Assembly: GCA_020809705.1 (NCBI GenBank)
Contig: CP085826.1
Coordinates: 6,262,001 to 6,326,000, forward strand
Direction: 5' to 3'
DNA length: 64,000 bases
From: Calonectria ilicicola
Taxonomy: Eukaryota; Ascomycota; Sordariomycetes; Hypocreales; Nectriaceae
The translations under genes were made by a program, and so were the position numbers. How positions within the stretch are numbered: the first letter of the stretch is position 1; each line of letters starts with the position of its first letter. The notes under the pieces were generated by a model. The model was not told the origin of the DNA. It ran no database searches and saw only the letters and a list, made by a program, of their open reading frames with translations. Positions 1 to 10,120 of this stretch are shown here, in pieces.

Positions 1-1113
1 GTCACCAACGCGGTCAACCACTCGTCTAAGAAGATGAAGAACGTTGATTGCGATCCTGTGCACAAAGTGACCAACGCAAGCCATGCAGCAAGTTAGGGTC
101 GAAAAACTTGGGGTACTGTGTCCGTAGGTCTTGGCCTTTTATTGATGACACGGCGCTGAAATTGTCCTTCAGCCTCACAGCTCCTCATAGCCAAGAGATT
201 GCTTTGGCACTAATCCACAGCCGCTTGGTAGCTTGACAGAGAGCTGACGTGAGCCCCCGCGGAAGGCATCGTATCGGCAGCGGCTCAACCTTGATCGAGT
301 TGCCTTGAACCCGTGCCGCCTCCACGCCGCAGTGACGTGGAATGCTGGTAGCTGCAGTTTACAGTTGTTTGATCAATGAGCAGGGCAGTGAGGCGCCAAT
401 AATGTCCCCCAATGTAAAACAAGTTCTCGCGTAAGTTCAGGTAGTCTTGCCGGTTGCATTATCAGCCAGCCACCAACGCTATGCACACAGCTACGGGCTG
501 AGCTGCATGACCCCAAGTGGCATAGCGCTGTAGGGAATGGACCCTTTGCTTCGTTCATTAGCCAACGATGAGTGAGTCGAGACTTTTGTCTTGCACCAAT
601 GATGGACTTCGTATTTTGTTTCGGTAAGCATGCATGTCTTGTGACGAATGAAGACCAAGGTTCGCGTGCCCAGGGCGGCTGCCTAGACTAGCCTCGAAGT
701 CCTCACTTTAGCCACACAACACATAAGTCTCAAATGAAGGAGGGGCTCCACTGCTACAGGGCGGCATTTTGCACGGTCGGTCTGCCTACTGTAGTACTTT
801 GCGTTCTTGTCGTCTTTTGTTTTGCGTAAGCACAGCACTCGATAGCACGGTACTGCACGTTCAAGGTACATTGGGCCCATGAGCTCCCCCCGGATAGTGG
901 CAGTGCTAATGATCCATGTAGTGCAGTAGTATCCAACATTGTCTGACAAGCTAGGTAACACGAGCAAACACAATTGCAAGGCAAACAAATGGATTCCGTC
1001 TCGACATGATCCAAAATCCCCCGCGAGCCCTGCACTTGCTCCCTTTCTCACGTTTTGGCTAGTTCTTGAGAACTTGACGTTTCAATATTCTACCCGCAAA
1101 AGGAAATATAACC
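1..1113. other. Left-edge intergenic region
   Basis: No open frame here reads as a recognisable protein on either strand. The right end is the promoter and 5' leader of the flavin oxidoreductase that follows; its start context (ATAACC before the ATG) is good for a fungal start. Confidence 0.6.
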
Positions 1114-2795
1114 ATGTTCTCCTTTCCCGTCCTCATCTTCACAGCCCTGGCGGGAGCAGGAACAGGAGCAGCATCTTCCACTCCGCCATCACTTCGCGAG
1201 TGTCTTGACGGGGCTGGTGTCCAAGACTACGCTTTCCCAAGCCACCCGCTGTACTCGCTTCTCAAGGTCAAGCGTTGGAATCTGGACATTGATGTGACTC
1301 CCGCTGTGGTTACGGTGCCCGAGACGGCCGAGCAGATAGCCGCTATAGTGGCCTGCGCGCAAGAGAGGGGTCTGAAGGTACAGCCCAAGAGCGGAGGGCA
1401 TAGCTTTGGCAACTACGGTGAGTGAAGTCTCGGGGTATTCCTTTGATGCTAGTTTTCACAATGCTTCGCCCGCGTGGCTACTGATTAGGGAAAACATGTT
1501 GTGAAACAATCATGATGCTTACTCTCTGAGGTTCGTGAGCAGGTCTCGGCGGACACGATGGCGCGGTAGTCGTCGACCTCAAAAAGTTCCAACACTTTTC
1601 TATGGACGAGAACACCCATATCGCCACCATCGGCGCGGGCACTCGCCTCGGCGACGTGACGAAGAAGCTGTACTCGCACGGTAGCCGAGCCATGAGCCAT
1701 GGGACCTGCCCGTCTGTCGGCATCGGCGGGCATGCCACTATCGGTGGCCTGGGTCCGACCTCGCGCCAGTTCGGCTCAGCGCTGGACCACGTCGAGGCCG
1801 TCACCGTCGTTCTCGCGGACGGCACCATCACGCGCGCCTCGTGGACAGAGAACAAGGACCTGTTCTGGGCGCTCAAGGGAGCCGGCGCTGGCTTTGGCAT
1901 CATCACTGAGTTTGTCGTCCGCACGGAGCCCGCGCCCGGCAACCTCGTGCAGTACTCTTTTGCGCTCCACCACGACGACAAATACGCCGACATGGCCGAT
2001 GAATTCAAGGCGTGGCAGCGTATGATAGCGAACCCGGCGCTGCCGCGCAAGCTGGCTAGCCAGGTTGTTGTGAACCAGCTCGGGATGATTGTGTCGGGCA
2101 CATACTATGGCACACAGGAAGAGTGGGAGTCATTCGCGGCCGAGCATGATTTCTTCCGCCGGCACAACCGCAAGGACGAGTACTTTGTGCTCAACGACTG
2201 GCTGGGCTACATGGCGCACCTCGCAGATGAGGCTGTGCTGCTCTTGGGCACCGGGCAGCCGACACCGATCTACTGCAAGTCCCTGGCCTTCACGAATCAG
2301 ACTCTCATCCCGGATGACACCATCGACGACCTGTTCAAGTACTTTGACGACGCGCACAAAGGCAGCCCGCTGTGGTTCGCGTACTTTGACCTCGAGGGCG
2401 GTGCCGTCAACGACGTGCCCCCCGATGCGACGGCATATGCCCACAGAGACGCCCTGTTTTATATGCAGAGCTACGTAATTGGCCTTGACTGGGGTCGAGT
2501 GTCGCCCACGAGCAAGAACTTCATTCGTGGCATCGCAGACACGATCCAAAAGGGATATCCCAAGGGTGAGGAATATGGAGTATATGCAGGTTACGTCGAC
2601 CCAGAGCTGGATAATGGGCAGAGGAGGTACTGGGGCAAAAATCTGCCGCGGTTGGAGCAGGTCAAGCTCAAGTACGACCCTGAGGATGTATTTTCAAACC
2701 CGCAAAGCGTGCGTCCAGCGGCGGTTAAGATTGAGGGGATGGCGGAGGGTCGGACAGATGGTGCGAGTGCGTCAGTCGGTCACGATGAACTGTAG
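1114..2795 (+). CDS. Secreted FAD-linked oxidoreductase, berberine-bridge / gluco-oligosaccharide oxidase type
   Basis: Two exons, 1114-1418 and 1543-2795, joined G|GT so that the FAD loop reads SGGHSFGNYGLGGHDG; about 519 residues. An N-terminal signal peptide is visible (MFSFPVLIFTALAGAG). The FAD-binding PCMH domain follows, with the His of SGGHS, which in this family carries the 8-alpha FAD bond, and the Cys of GTCPSVGIGGH, which carries the 6-S-cysteinyl bond, so bicovalent flavinylation is expected. The C-terminal BBE signature (YWGKNLPRLEQVKLKYDPEDVFSNPQSV) is intact. Relatives oxidise carbohydrates or tailor secondary metabolites using O2; the substrate here cannot be told. It is convergent with the membrane-protein gene at 2925-4130, only about 130 bp away. 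Confidence 0.9.
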
Positions 2796-2810
2796 TTAGT
2801 TAGCTATCAG

Positions 2811-2834
2811 GCACACACACACACACACACGCAC
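2811..2834. repeat. (AC)n microsatellite
   Basis: A run of AC dinucleotides lies in the short gap between the stop codons of two convergent genes. It is a simple repeat with no other visible role. Confidence 0.9.
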
Positions 2835-2924
2835 AGCCATAATTTCCATGTTTCATGGTGATGAAAGAATACTCTCATTCTCATTGGAGTCGTGGTTGAA
2901 CTTGAGATACCACCCTTCGAAGAA

Positions 2925-4130
2925 TCAAAAACTCTTTTGCTTACCAAGTCTGCCCTCAGTCGAAGCCATAATGCCCTCCCGCAGCACCCAGGCCAAGCAG
3001 AGTCCAGCACCAGGGCCTAGAACTGCACCGGCTGCAAGACTTAGAAGCGCAAGCCGCCACCCAGCCTCTGCGAACATCCAGTAGACCACGCTCAGCCCGA
3101 TGGCAGTGAAGTCCGCGATAATGAAACCCAGGGCAGCCCTGGTGGTGTGTGATCTGTCATCGGGGACAAAAGCAATGTTGTAGAGAAGCAACCAATGTGC
3201 GACTACGGACCACAGCATAGGGACTAGATATAACCAGAGGACCGCCGCACGGCTGGATTCTGGGTGCAAGTTGCTATCTGCAGCAGCGCCAGGTGGGTTG
3301 GCGACTCTGAGCAGCCTCCGCACAGCAATGCGGACAATAGAGCTGTAGGCGGGGAAGAACAGCCACACTAAGATAGAGACGGTACCCGGGGCAAGGACAA
3401 AGGGCATACACGGGACAAAGTATCCCAAGACCACCCCGACCGAGATGGCAGGCGGCTCGACAGGGTCTAGATGGCGGTGCATGTGTTCATGCTGCTGTTG
3501 CTGCTCCTGGCCCTGTGGTCCAAGTAGTGCCTGCTGCTCCTCCGAGGATTGTCGCTGTGCCGTGGTCACACTGTTCACAGACACCGAGTTGCACCTTTCA
3601 AGGGGCAATCGCTGACGCTTCCTCTCGTGCGATAGAAATGAGGGAATGATGACGAGTTGCCAGACAACAGCGCCGCCCGCAAGGTTGAAGAGCAGCCAGG
3701 ACGGAGTCGGATTGCGGATGAGCGAGGATGACTGATTACATGCCCGAGCGGATTCGAGCGTGGTCACCGTCAGGAGGGCGCCGACATATGAGAGGATCTC
3801 GCCCATGATGATGGCAGAGCGGTGGGAGTCGAGCGCGGCGCGAAAGAAGGAGACGAGGCAGCAAACGGGTGGGCCGACGATGGGGATAGTGGCGAGGAAG
3901 GGCGTCGTCGTCTCACGATCGCTACCATCGCCTTCCCCATCACCGTCATCGACTGGGAAACATTTGGTGAAGACGGCGCTGACACTGGGGTCGGAGTTGA
4001 CAAAGAGGATCCAGGCAGTGCCAAGCCCCAGCAGTACAAGAGGCAGCACGAGACTGGGTAGACTGTGCTTGTCAACAGCACGACGCTCGCTACCTTTGGC
4101 GATAAAGTTGCGAACAGGCATAGTGGTCAT
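2925..4130 (-). CDS. Unrecognised polytopic membrane protein (about 9 TM)
   Basis: A single uninterrupted frame of 401 residues starting MTTMPVRNF. About nine hydrophobic segments are visible, roughly at residues 28-45, 80-96, 108-123, 142-162, 230-250, 255-272, 298-318, 333-353 and 362-385. A hydrophilic loop near 165-225, rich in Gln, Glu and His, separates the first four from the rest. The layout resembles the uncharacterised integral membrane proteins common in fungal genomes and sometimes found in secondary-metabolite loci, but I recognise no diagnostic motif and propose no function. It is convergent with the flavin oxidoreductase gene. No intron is needed. Confidence 0.65.
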   Translation of the reverse strand: MTTMPVRNFIAKGSERRAVDKHSLPSLVLPLVLLGLGTAWILFVNSDPSVSAVFTKCFPVDDGDGEGDGSDRETTTPFLATIPIVGPPVCCLVSFFRAALDSHRSAIIMGEILSYVGALLTVTTLESARACNQSSSLIRNPTPSWLLFNLAGGAVVWQLVIIPSFLSHERKRQRLPLERCNSVSVNSVTTAQRQSSEEQQALLGPQGQEQQQQHEHMHRHLDPVEPPAISVGVVLGYFVPCMPFVLAPGTVSILVWLFFPAYSSIVRIAVRRLLRVANPPGAAADSNLHPESSRAAVLWLYLVPMLWSVVAHWLLLYNIAFVPDDRSHTTRAALGFIIADFTAIGLSVVYWMFAEAGWRLALLSLAAGAVLGPGAGLCLAWVLREGIMASTEGRLGKQKSF

Positions 4131-4612
4131 CTGTGTAGAATTTTGTCAAGTGTCGATGTCAGTAATTGTCATTGTTGGCATTTAGACGTGAGGGATGGTT
4201 GTGAAGTAAGATGGGCGGGCATTAGGGGAGTGGTAACTGCTTTGGCGGGCGGATCGACACTTAAGAGGACCGCCGCAGGGATGCCAGCAGCAGCTCAGGT
4301 CCTAATTTATCGCTGGAGGCTGGACCTTCATTCATAGCGGCCTAAGCACCATCATACAGGCCACAAGTGTCACAACGGTTAACACTGCATTGTACCAACA
4401 CTAGTCCTAGGCCAAATCTGGTAAAGTGAGGTACTTCAAATTGGGAGAGACTTTAATAGAAATAGAAGTACTAGAATTTTGGGCTTTTTTTACAAAAAGA
4501 TAGATGACTGATGCATTTTTTTATACCTACACTAATAAGAATTCAACCTGTAAATGCAACAAAGTGGATAGGTACATGCAGCGTTATAGGCTCAATCCTA
4601 ATAGGCCGTGAT
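4131..4612. other. AT-rich intergenic stretch
   Basis: This gap holds the upstream region of the membrane-protein gene and then an increasingly AT-rich tract (about 4430-4610). It leads directly into a pseudogene that carries transition-type stop codons. No gene is visible. Confidence 0.5.
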
Positions 4613-5251
4613 TTAGGAATCCTCCGCCACATTCGCCATCTCTTCCTCCCACCACTCCATCATCGCCTTGATCCTGTCCGTCCTCTCCTTCGCCAACCTC
4701 CTCCCCTTATTCGTCTTCATCATCCCCTCCAACTAAATCAACTTCTCCTTAAAATACATAATGGAATCCTCTAATTTCCTCCCCTTTACAGCCCCGAACG
4801 CAAAGCACCTCCCCACACCGACTGCCCCAATCGCATCAAGCCGATCAGCGTCCTGCACGACTGCTAGCTCCGGGAATTCTTCCACGAGCCGCTATACTCG
4901 CGCTGAGTCCTTGCTCTCGGAGGAGTAAAAGACGCCGAGGCAGATAGTTCATGCTGTCTTAGCGAGAGTTTAGGATGTAGAGAGGGAGATAAGCTTGTCG
5001 CGGATAAGTAGTGATAAGTCTTTGCTGGGCTTAAGGTACTTCTTATCGCTAATATTATGGAGGAGTACGCAGAGTATGACGAGAGGGAGAGAGGTATTAG
5101 GAATAATAGGCTGGATGCGACGCGTAAGCGACATGACCTGCAGAATGTGATTAAAGTCGTGCGAGCTATCATAGTGTGACATGTACTCCTTAACGTAGTC
5201 CTTAACCGCGGCTATGAGCTCAGGGCTCACTTCGAGGTCGGGAGAGGCCAT
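4613..5251 (-). pseudogene. Decayed HD-domain phosphohydrolase (YedJ/YpgQ-like)
   Basis: One uninterrupted reading register of 213 codons runs from ATG at 5251 to TAA at 4613 without any indel, but has four internal stops: TAA 4970-4972, TGA 4949-4951, TAG 4892-4894 and TAG 4733-4735. Reading through gives the family landmarks in order: SSHDFNHILQVMSLTRRI near the N terminus, then LLHNISDKKYL where the family has LLHD-GDKKYL, then [18 protein letters not shown], then the C-terminal EGMMKT...RRLAKERTDRI...EWW. Bacterial and fungal relatives are small metal-dependent phosphohydrolases of about 215 residues, matching this full length. The metal-binding HD pair is HN here, a G-to-A change. Each stop is one C-to-T step from a sense codon (CAA, CGA, CAG, CAG), as expected of repeat-induced point mutation. 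Clearly non-functional. Confidence 0.85.
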
Positions 5252-5302
5252 CTTGGCGCCGATTCTGTGCGTACAGGGCTGGTTGGTGCAGAGGCGTCGC
5301 AA

Positions 5303-6552
5303 GTTACGGTCGACGTCTAAGAGATAGTGTCTCTCTTGAGCATCAGCTTAAACTATGACATGAGCCCGGCTTTATGACTCAAGATGATGCTTCTGAGGTT
5401 TATGGTCGCGAAGATGGAGTTTCATAGGGTCTTGGGTAGGGATGCATTTCACATCAGATATGTGGGGAATAGAATTGGGATCCTCCAGCCTGACCAGCAC
5501 GGCGAAATCTTCCGCGCCCCATTGTAAGCCGGGAGTATCATAGCACATATCCCCCAACGTGCCTCTCCAAGAGTGACATGTTGTAAGAAGTAGAGGACTC
5601 GTACCACTATCGTTGCTATCTTGTTGGCGTGGGCTTCCATTTATGTGTTTGGTGCATGATAACTCATCCAAGTCCGATCATCTTTGTGGTTTGGACGAAG
5701 AGAGGTTTCGAAGTACCCATACGAATCTAATTCAGACGGAGCTTCGCATGACCGCGAAATAAAGTGAAGATGACCTGGCCCCTCGACTATGAGAGGGGCG
5801 GACAACTACCAATTGTCAACGCCATCTAATGTCGTCAAGAATGGTCGTAGGTGCCATACATGCTACAAGGAGAAGAGCCTAGGTCCTGGTGTAAACTAGG
5901 TGCTAAAGGTGCATGCCTTATGCCTAGAGCACGGCGCACACCTTCCTTGTGCTTTCGGCTCGATAGGCCTACTTTCTCGTTCGCAAGCCGCTACTTCACA
6001 AGAAAGTTCCTATACAGTCCTGCAGGTCTCCCATCCCATGCGGCACTCTACGACTACTGGGCTGATTGTATGCATATATGTCTTGGCCTTTTGGCGCGCT
6101 GCCTGACTAACGAAGGCAAGAGAGACGTTTGTAAGACCTGTGCTACCTGAAACTCCTTCAACCTTAGCATCACTGGTGATTTCGGTACTCAGGTATGAAG
6201 AACGGATTTACATACATGATCTATGCCACCATTGTATGACTTCTTGACGAATCTTTGTATCTTGTTAGAAATCTGCCGTGACCCCGCACCTTTGCTGTCG
6301 ACCAGGTTGTGGCCAACCCAACCAACAGGCCTTCATGTATGCACGTATCTATAATGTGATGGGAGGCCCACCAAATAACCAGATGTGGTTATCTAGGTTG
6401 GCCAAAGGTCACGGGCTCAACCGATCAGGCTGTCGTCGCTTCCTGCGTCTCTGCTGCCTAATTCTATGCCTCTTCTATTCCAATATACTCATGCCCGCCA
6501 TAAATGGTACAACTACGTTCCACAGGTACAATCCCAAACTACAATGCCACCA
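5303..6552. other. Intergenic region between two pseudogenes
   Basis: Short open frames exist on both strands, the longest a 99-codon minus-strand frame ending at 5372. None has a recognisable domain or convincing start and splice signals. The block sits between decayed loci and may contain further unrecognised remnants. Confidence 0.4.
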
Positions 6553-6561
6553 CATGGTTAA

Positions 6562-8209
6562 AAGCCCGCTAAGGAACTATCAACTTGTCCGGATGCGTCA
6601 GAGGCCATCCACCAGTTGGTATCTTTGCTGAACCAGTACTGTTCTGATGGTAGTTTCGATACCCTGAAGGGAGTTGTTGGGGAGAACAAAGAGCTCAAGC
6701 GAGACACTGCGAAGCTCCAAACCGCATACGATACGAACATACAAGCACTGTCCCGGCATCAGACTGAATCCAAAAGACAGAAGGATGATTTTGAAAAGCA
6801 ACTGAGCTCCCAGAGAGCACAAAACGAGGCGACCCTCAAAGCAAAGCAAGCGGCCGAGGATAGCATCAAGAAACACAAAGCGGAATTGGCGGCACTACAA
6901 GACAAGCTCGAAGGCCAGTCGTCATCTGCTAAACAGCTGATGAACGAGATCGAGAAAAAAGAGTCCACGATCAACTCTCTCGAGGCCTTCAAAGCGTTAT
7001 AGCAAGAAAAGATGACGAAAGCCGAAAAAGAGCTGACAATACTGAGGAGCGTGCAAGAGTCTATACAGTCACGCGTAAATGACCCGACCAAAGACTTAAA
7101 GGAAGCGCACGGGAGATTGATGACGTTTCATTCCATCATGATCAAACTTGATAAGTTTGAAGCCAGAAGAGCTGAAGCGTACGTCGGAGCTGGAGTGCTA
7201 CTCTGATCAATCACTAATATACTCGAGTAGTGGAGATGCTTTAAACAGTATACTCAACAACGGCCTCAGCTTTGTGGAATCATCCATTGGCGTTGCTTTA
7301 GACGACACATGCTTGACCGATATGGCAATATGGGGAAGAGTTCGGAGCCACACTTCGATCCAGCGTACCATCCCGCTGCCAGCTTCTAACTCTCCGGCTG
7401 CCAAGCAAGTGAGGGTTGCCGCCGGTCTTCGAATATACAGCATGGCCCTCGCCGACAATGTCTTCAGATCAACTTATCTCACCCAGAACAACGACCTTGA
7501 CGATGTTCTACGGGACTTGGAGACCGAGGACCTGCTGCACGAGGCTTTTGCACGCGCAGTTTTATTAAAGATACAGCCAGCAAGACAAGCTCGAACCAGA
7601 GAAGTTCGCGCCAAGATGGTCGCTGACCAATTATCAGACGCCATCGCCGACCTGGTCCCCATTTCGCGGCGAGAAGCCTTCGAGGCGCATCCGCGTCAGG
7701 TTTCAATGGAGGCATGCAATACCTGGGCAGTTGTTCAGCGGCTACTAGAACCAGTTCGTCCAGTTTTCTCCTCGCATATGTCTGAGGATTGGGTGACATT
7801 CCCGTCATCGGCAACCCAACACAACAGCAAGACTGAGCCATCCAGCGATGCTCGGGAGCCTTTAGTGACATGGACAGAGAAATCAGATCAGCAAGGTCAA
7901 TCGCCTACGACTGAATCTCAGTCGATGGAAACGGACGACATCATACAAGTCGCCTGGCCGGCATTCTCTGTCCCATCTTCCCAACAAGAGGACGACATCG
8001 GTAATCAAGTTCCAGAACTGGTCCATAGAGGATACGTGATCACGCGATCGCAAATCAAGGGAGCAGAAAATGACATGTCTCGTAGGAACGCGAGAAAGAA
8101 CGCAAGGCAGAACAGTGCATCCAGCTCTGCACAGAAGAAGAGGCGAGATTCGCCAGTTTTTTTATCCAAGAGTTTCTCGGCCGGTGTCGGTACCGAAAAG
8201 GGCCATTGA
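6562..8209 (+). pseudogene. Disrupted coiled-coil protein gene, family not recognised
   Basis: Frame 1 reads as a protein from about 6562 (KPAKELSTC...) through a strong coiled coil of about 130 residues rich in Lys, Glu and Gln. It hits TAG at 7000-7002 and resumes in the same frame (QEKMTKAEKEL) to about 7150. From about 7148 the coding-like signal moves to the next frame without a visible splice pair and continues to TGA at 8209. That part is a globular helical region followed by a Ser-, Gln- and Lys-rich tail with a basic patch (SRRNARKNARQNS and QKKRRD). No ATG opens frame 1; it is preceded by TAA at 6559-6561. A one-base insertion near GATAAGTTT would explain the frame change. A missed intron is the alternative. 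I do not recognise the family. Confidence 0.5.
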
Positions 8210-8399
8210 AGAAGAAGTCCATGGCTACTCCACATTTGATGAGGATACTATAAACGTAGCGGCGTGGGTTGTGGTGTGTGTCTTTTGGGTTCCAATGCGT
8301 GTTTCCGTTCAACAGACTGTTCAATGTGCCTCGATATTTGTTTAGCAGCACAATCATACTTAGCAGCTGCCCTCAATCCTTTAGTTATGGTCTTGAAAA

Positions 8400-8831
8400 G
8401 GGAAGAATGAGAAATTTGAGGATGCCTCTTCCACCTGTGATGAGAAGCCTGACCCTTCCCCTACCACCAGGATTACTGAGGAGGAGCCTGACCCTCCTGT
8501 TGAAACCGTCACCGCCAAGACGGAGCAACAGCCCTCGAGTGCCCCTAAAATGGACAATATTGACAAAGACGGCGATAAGCCTGGAATGTCAGTCGGCGCG
8601 AAGGCCGGCATTGGTGTTGGTGTTGGTGCTGCTGCTATCCTTGCAGTTGGAGCGGGCGCCTTCATGATTTGGCGTCGACGTCGGAATCAGGCTCAAGAAT
8701 CCCTGGAGGCGGCCATAGGACCTTCGGAAAGAGCTAACGTATGGAAGTCGCCTTCGAGCGGCTTGCCACCCGAAGAGATGCCTACTCATGAGATACAGCA
8801 GCCTTATCAAAGGGTTGAACTGCTCAGCTGA
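8400..8831 (+). pseudogene. 3' fragment of a single-pass membrane protein
   Basis: The frame reads an acidic Pro/Thr-rich stalk, then a glycine- and alanine-rich transmembrane helix (GAKAGIGVGVGAAAILAVGA). A basic stop-transfer RRRR and a cytoplasmic tail of about 60 residues ending VELLS follow. This is the C-terminal layout of fungal type I cell-wall or stress-sensor-like proteins, where a variable or WSC-type ectodomain precedes such a helix. No ectodomain or signal peptide is found upstream; the frame is closed by TGA at about 8394-8396. It may be the last exon of a gene whose 5' part is lost, or a remnant. It lies just after another disrupted locus. Confidence 0.5.
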
Positions 8832-9598
8832 TAAGTTCGAGAAAGGTTTTATATTGTAGAGCCATTTAATACCTATCGTACCTCGGCCTTTGGCTATATG
8901 AGGTCTGGCCTGAGTCTCGATGATAAGCCACCGATGCTTCATGTTTTCCTGGCTGAAGAAAGCATGTCTTCCGGTAGAACAGTGAATGAATCCTGTATGT
9001 AAAACATATTCAGCTGTGGCTGACACCATGGCCACCTCCAGGCTTGGCGAAACAGAACAAAGATTCCAGCCTTGACTTATCAAAGCCGAGTACAGACATC
9101 ATACGATGTCCACGACCTGATGTCGAGCCTTTCTCTTCATATACATACATGTATATCTATAAAAGTACTGCGTTGGTATGCAAGATTTTAATTAGGTGTA
9201 AGAAGTTAAGTATCAGATCATAGCTAAGTTTTGAGCAAGGCATAATTTAAGCAGGCGAATATGCTTCCTTGTCTTGTGTGAGCTGAATACAAGTGTGGTT
9301 GCAGCGAGAGGGCGGGCCGCACTAACTAATACGCACTATTATACGTTTGTCTGCCGCACTTCGGGAGCGGCAGTAAAAGAGGTTACACGCTAATCTCGTT
9401 AAACCTTGTTTTGGCTATTTGTGTACCGTTCCTAGCTACGTCAATCTAGAAAATATCCTTATACCTAATCTAACTTTTAATCCCTATCATCACGTCCTCC
9501 AACAATATGCCCACCACCAACAAAATAAGAAACCCAGCGAAAAATGAACCAAAAAACAAACCTAATACTATAAAAAAAAAATCCAAAAAAGAATGTGC
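8832..9598. other. Intergenic, downstream flank of the tRNA gene
   Basis: The stretch is AT-leaning with no recognisable protein-coding frame. Its right end holds the T-rich (minus-strand) termination signals of the tRNA gene. Confidence 0.5.
9585..9590 (-). terminator. Pol III terminator for tRNA-Met
   Basis: Six Ts on the minus strand start 9 nt after the last tRNA nucleotide, and a backup run of ten Ts lies at 9572-9581. This is the expected placement for RNA polymerase III termination. Confidence 0.8.
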
Positions 9599-9722
9599 TA
9601 GCAATTGCACGTTTCGATCGTGCGACCTCCGGGTTATGAGCCCGGCTTGGATGAGTTAGTTGGGCGTATTTTGATGACCATACTGAGTGTGACATACCGC
9701 GCTTCCACTGCGCCAAATTGCT
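9599..9722 (-). tRNA. Initiator tRNA-Met(CAT) with a 52-nt insert at position 26/27
   Basis: The 5' part is 9722-9698 and the 3' part 9645-9599; joined they give a 72-nt tRNA. Acceptor stem AGCAATT pairs perfectly with AATTGCT (9606-9600), with A73 at 9599. D arm: GCGC-AGTGGAA-GCGC. Anticodon arm: CCGGG-CTCATAA-CCCGG, anticodon CAT. Variable loop: AGGTC. T arm: GCACG-ATCGAAA-CGTGC. The A1:U72 pair, three G:C pairs at the anticodon stem base next to the loop, and the AUCGAAA T-loop (A54, A60) mark a eukaryotic initiator tRNA. The A box lies at about 9715-9704 and the B box at about 9621-9611, both intact. Nothing is inserted at the usual 37/38 site; instead 9697-9646 interrupts the gene between G26 and C27. 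Perfect stems argue for selection and against a dead copy. Confidence 0.85.
9646..9697 (-). other. Putative spliceosomal-type intron inside the tRNA gene
   Basis: This 52-nt insert begins GTATGT, contains CTAAC at 9659-9655 and ends CCAAG, with about 10 nt between the branch A and the 3' end. These match protein-gene introns of this window in size and signals. Its exact removal restores a standard initiator tRNA (GCGC-G-CCGGG). It is not at the canonical tRNA intron site. I see no obvious bulge-helix-bulge for the tRNA endonuclease, although I could not fold it computationally. Confidence 0.65.
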
Positions 9723-10120
9723 TTGTTGCTGTTGGAAACCCGGGTATTAATTTACATAGATAAGGGGGTACCCTGCCGCACATCTCCCGAAACGCAAATG
9801 CATCATGTGATGCACCAACAATACCTCGCACTAACAATCCTCCAACAGATCTCCGTCTTCATGTCATGTGAGAGCGAGCAATACATTTTGGCTTTCCTTA
9901 CTTTTCCACGAGAGAGCGGGCATCAGGAGCATCAGGAGCATCAGACCTCACGAGCGAACCAAAATAAATGGGCATAAATAGCTTTCATATTTATTTTGAC
10001 AATTCCCCGCTGATATTACAAACTCCCACCATTGCCCAACAAACCCATTCTATGTTGAGGTAAATAACAAATCATTCCTGGTCCCCTGAACGTTTCCCTC
10101 TTTTCCTGTGTCTGAATTAT

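Noticed and set aside
9477..9716. Minus-strand 79-codon frame across the tRNA locus
   Set aside because: It is a translation of the tRNA gene and its A/T-rich flank; the tRNA structure explains the sequence.
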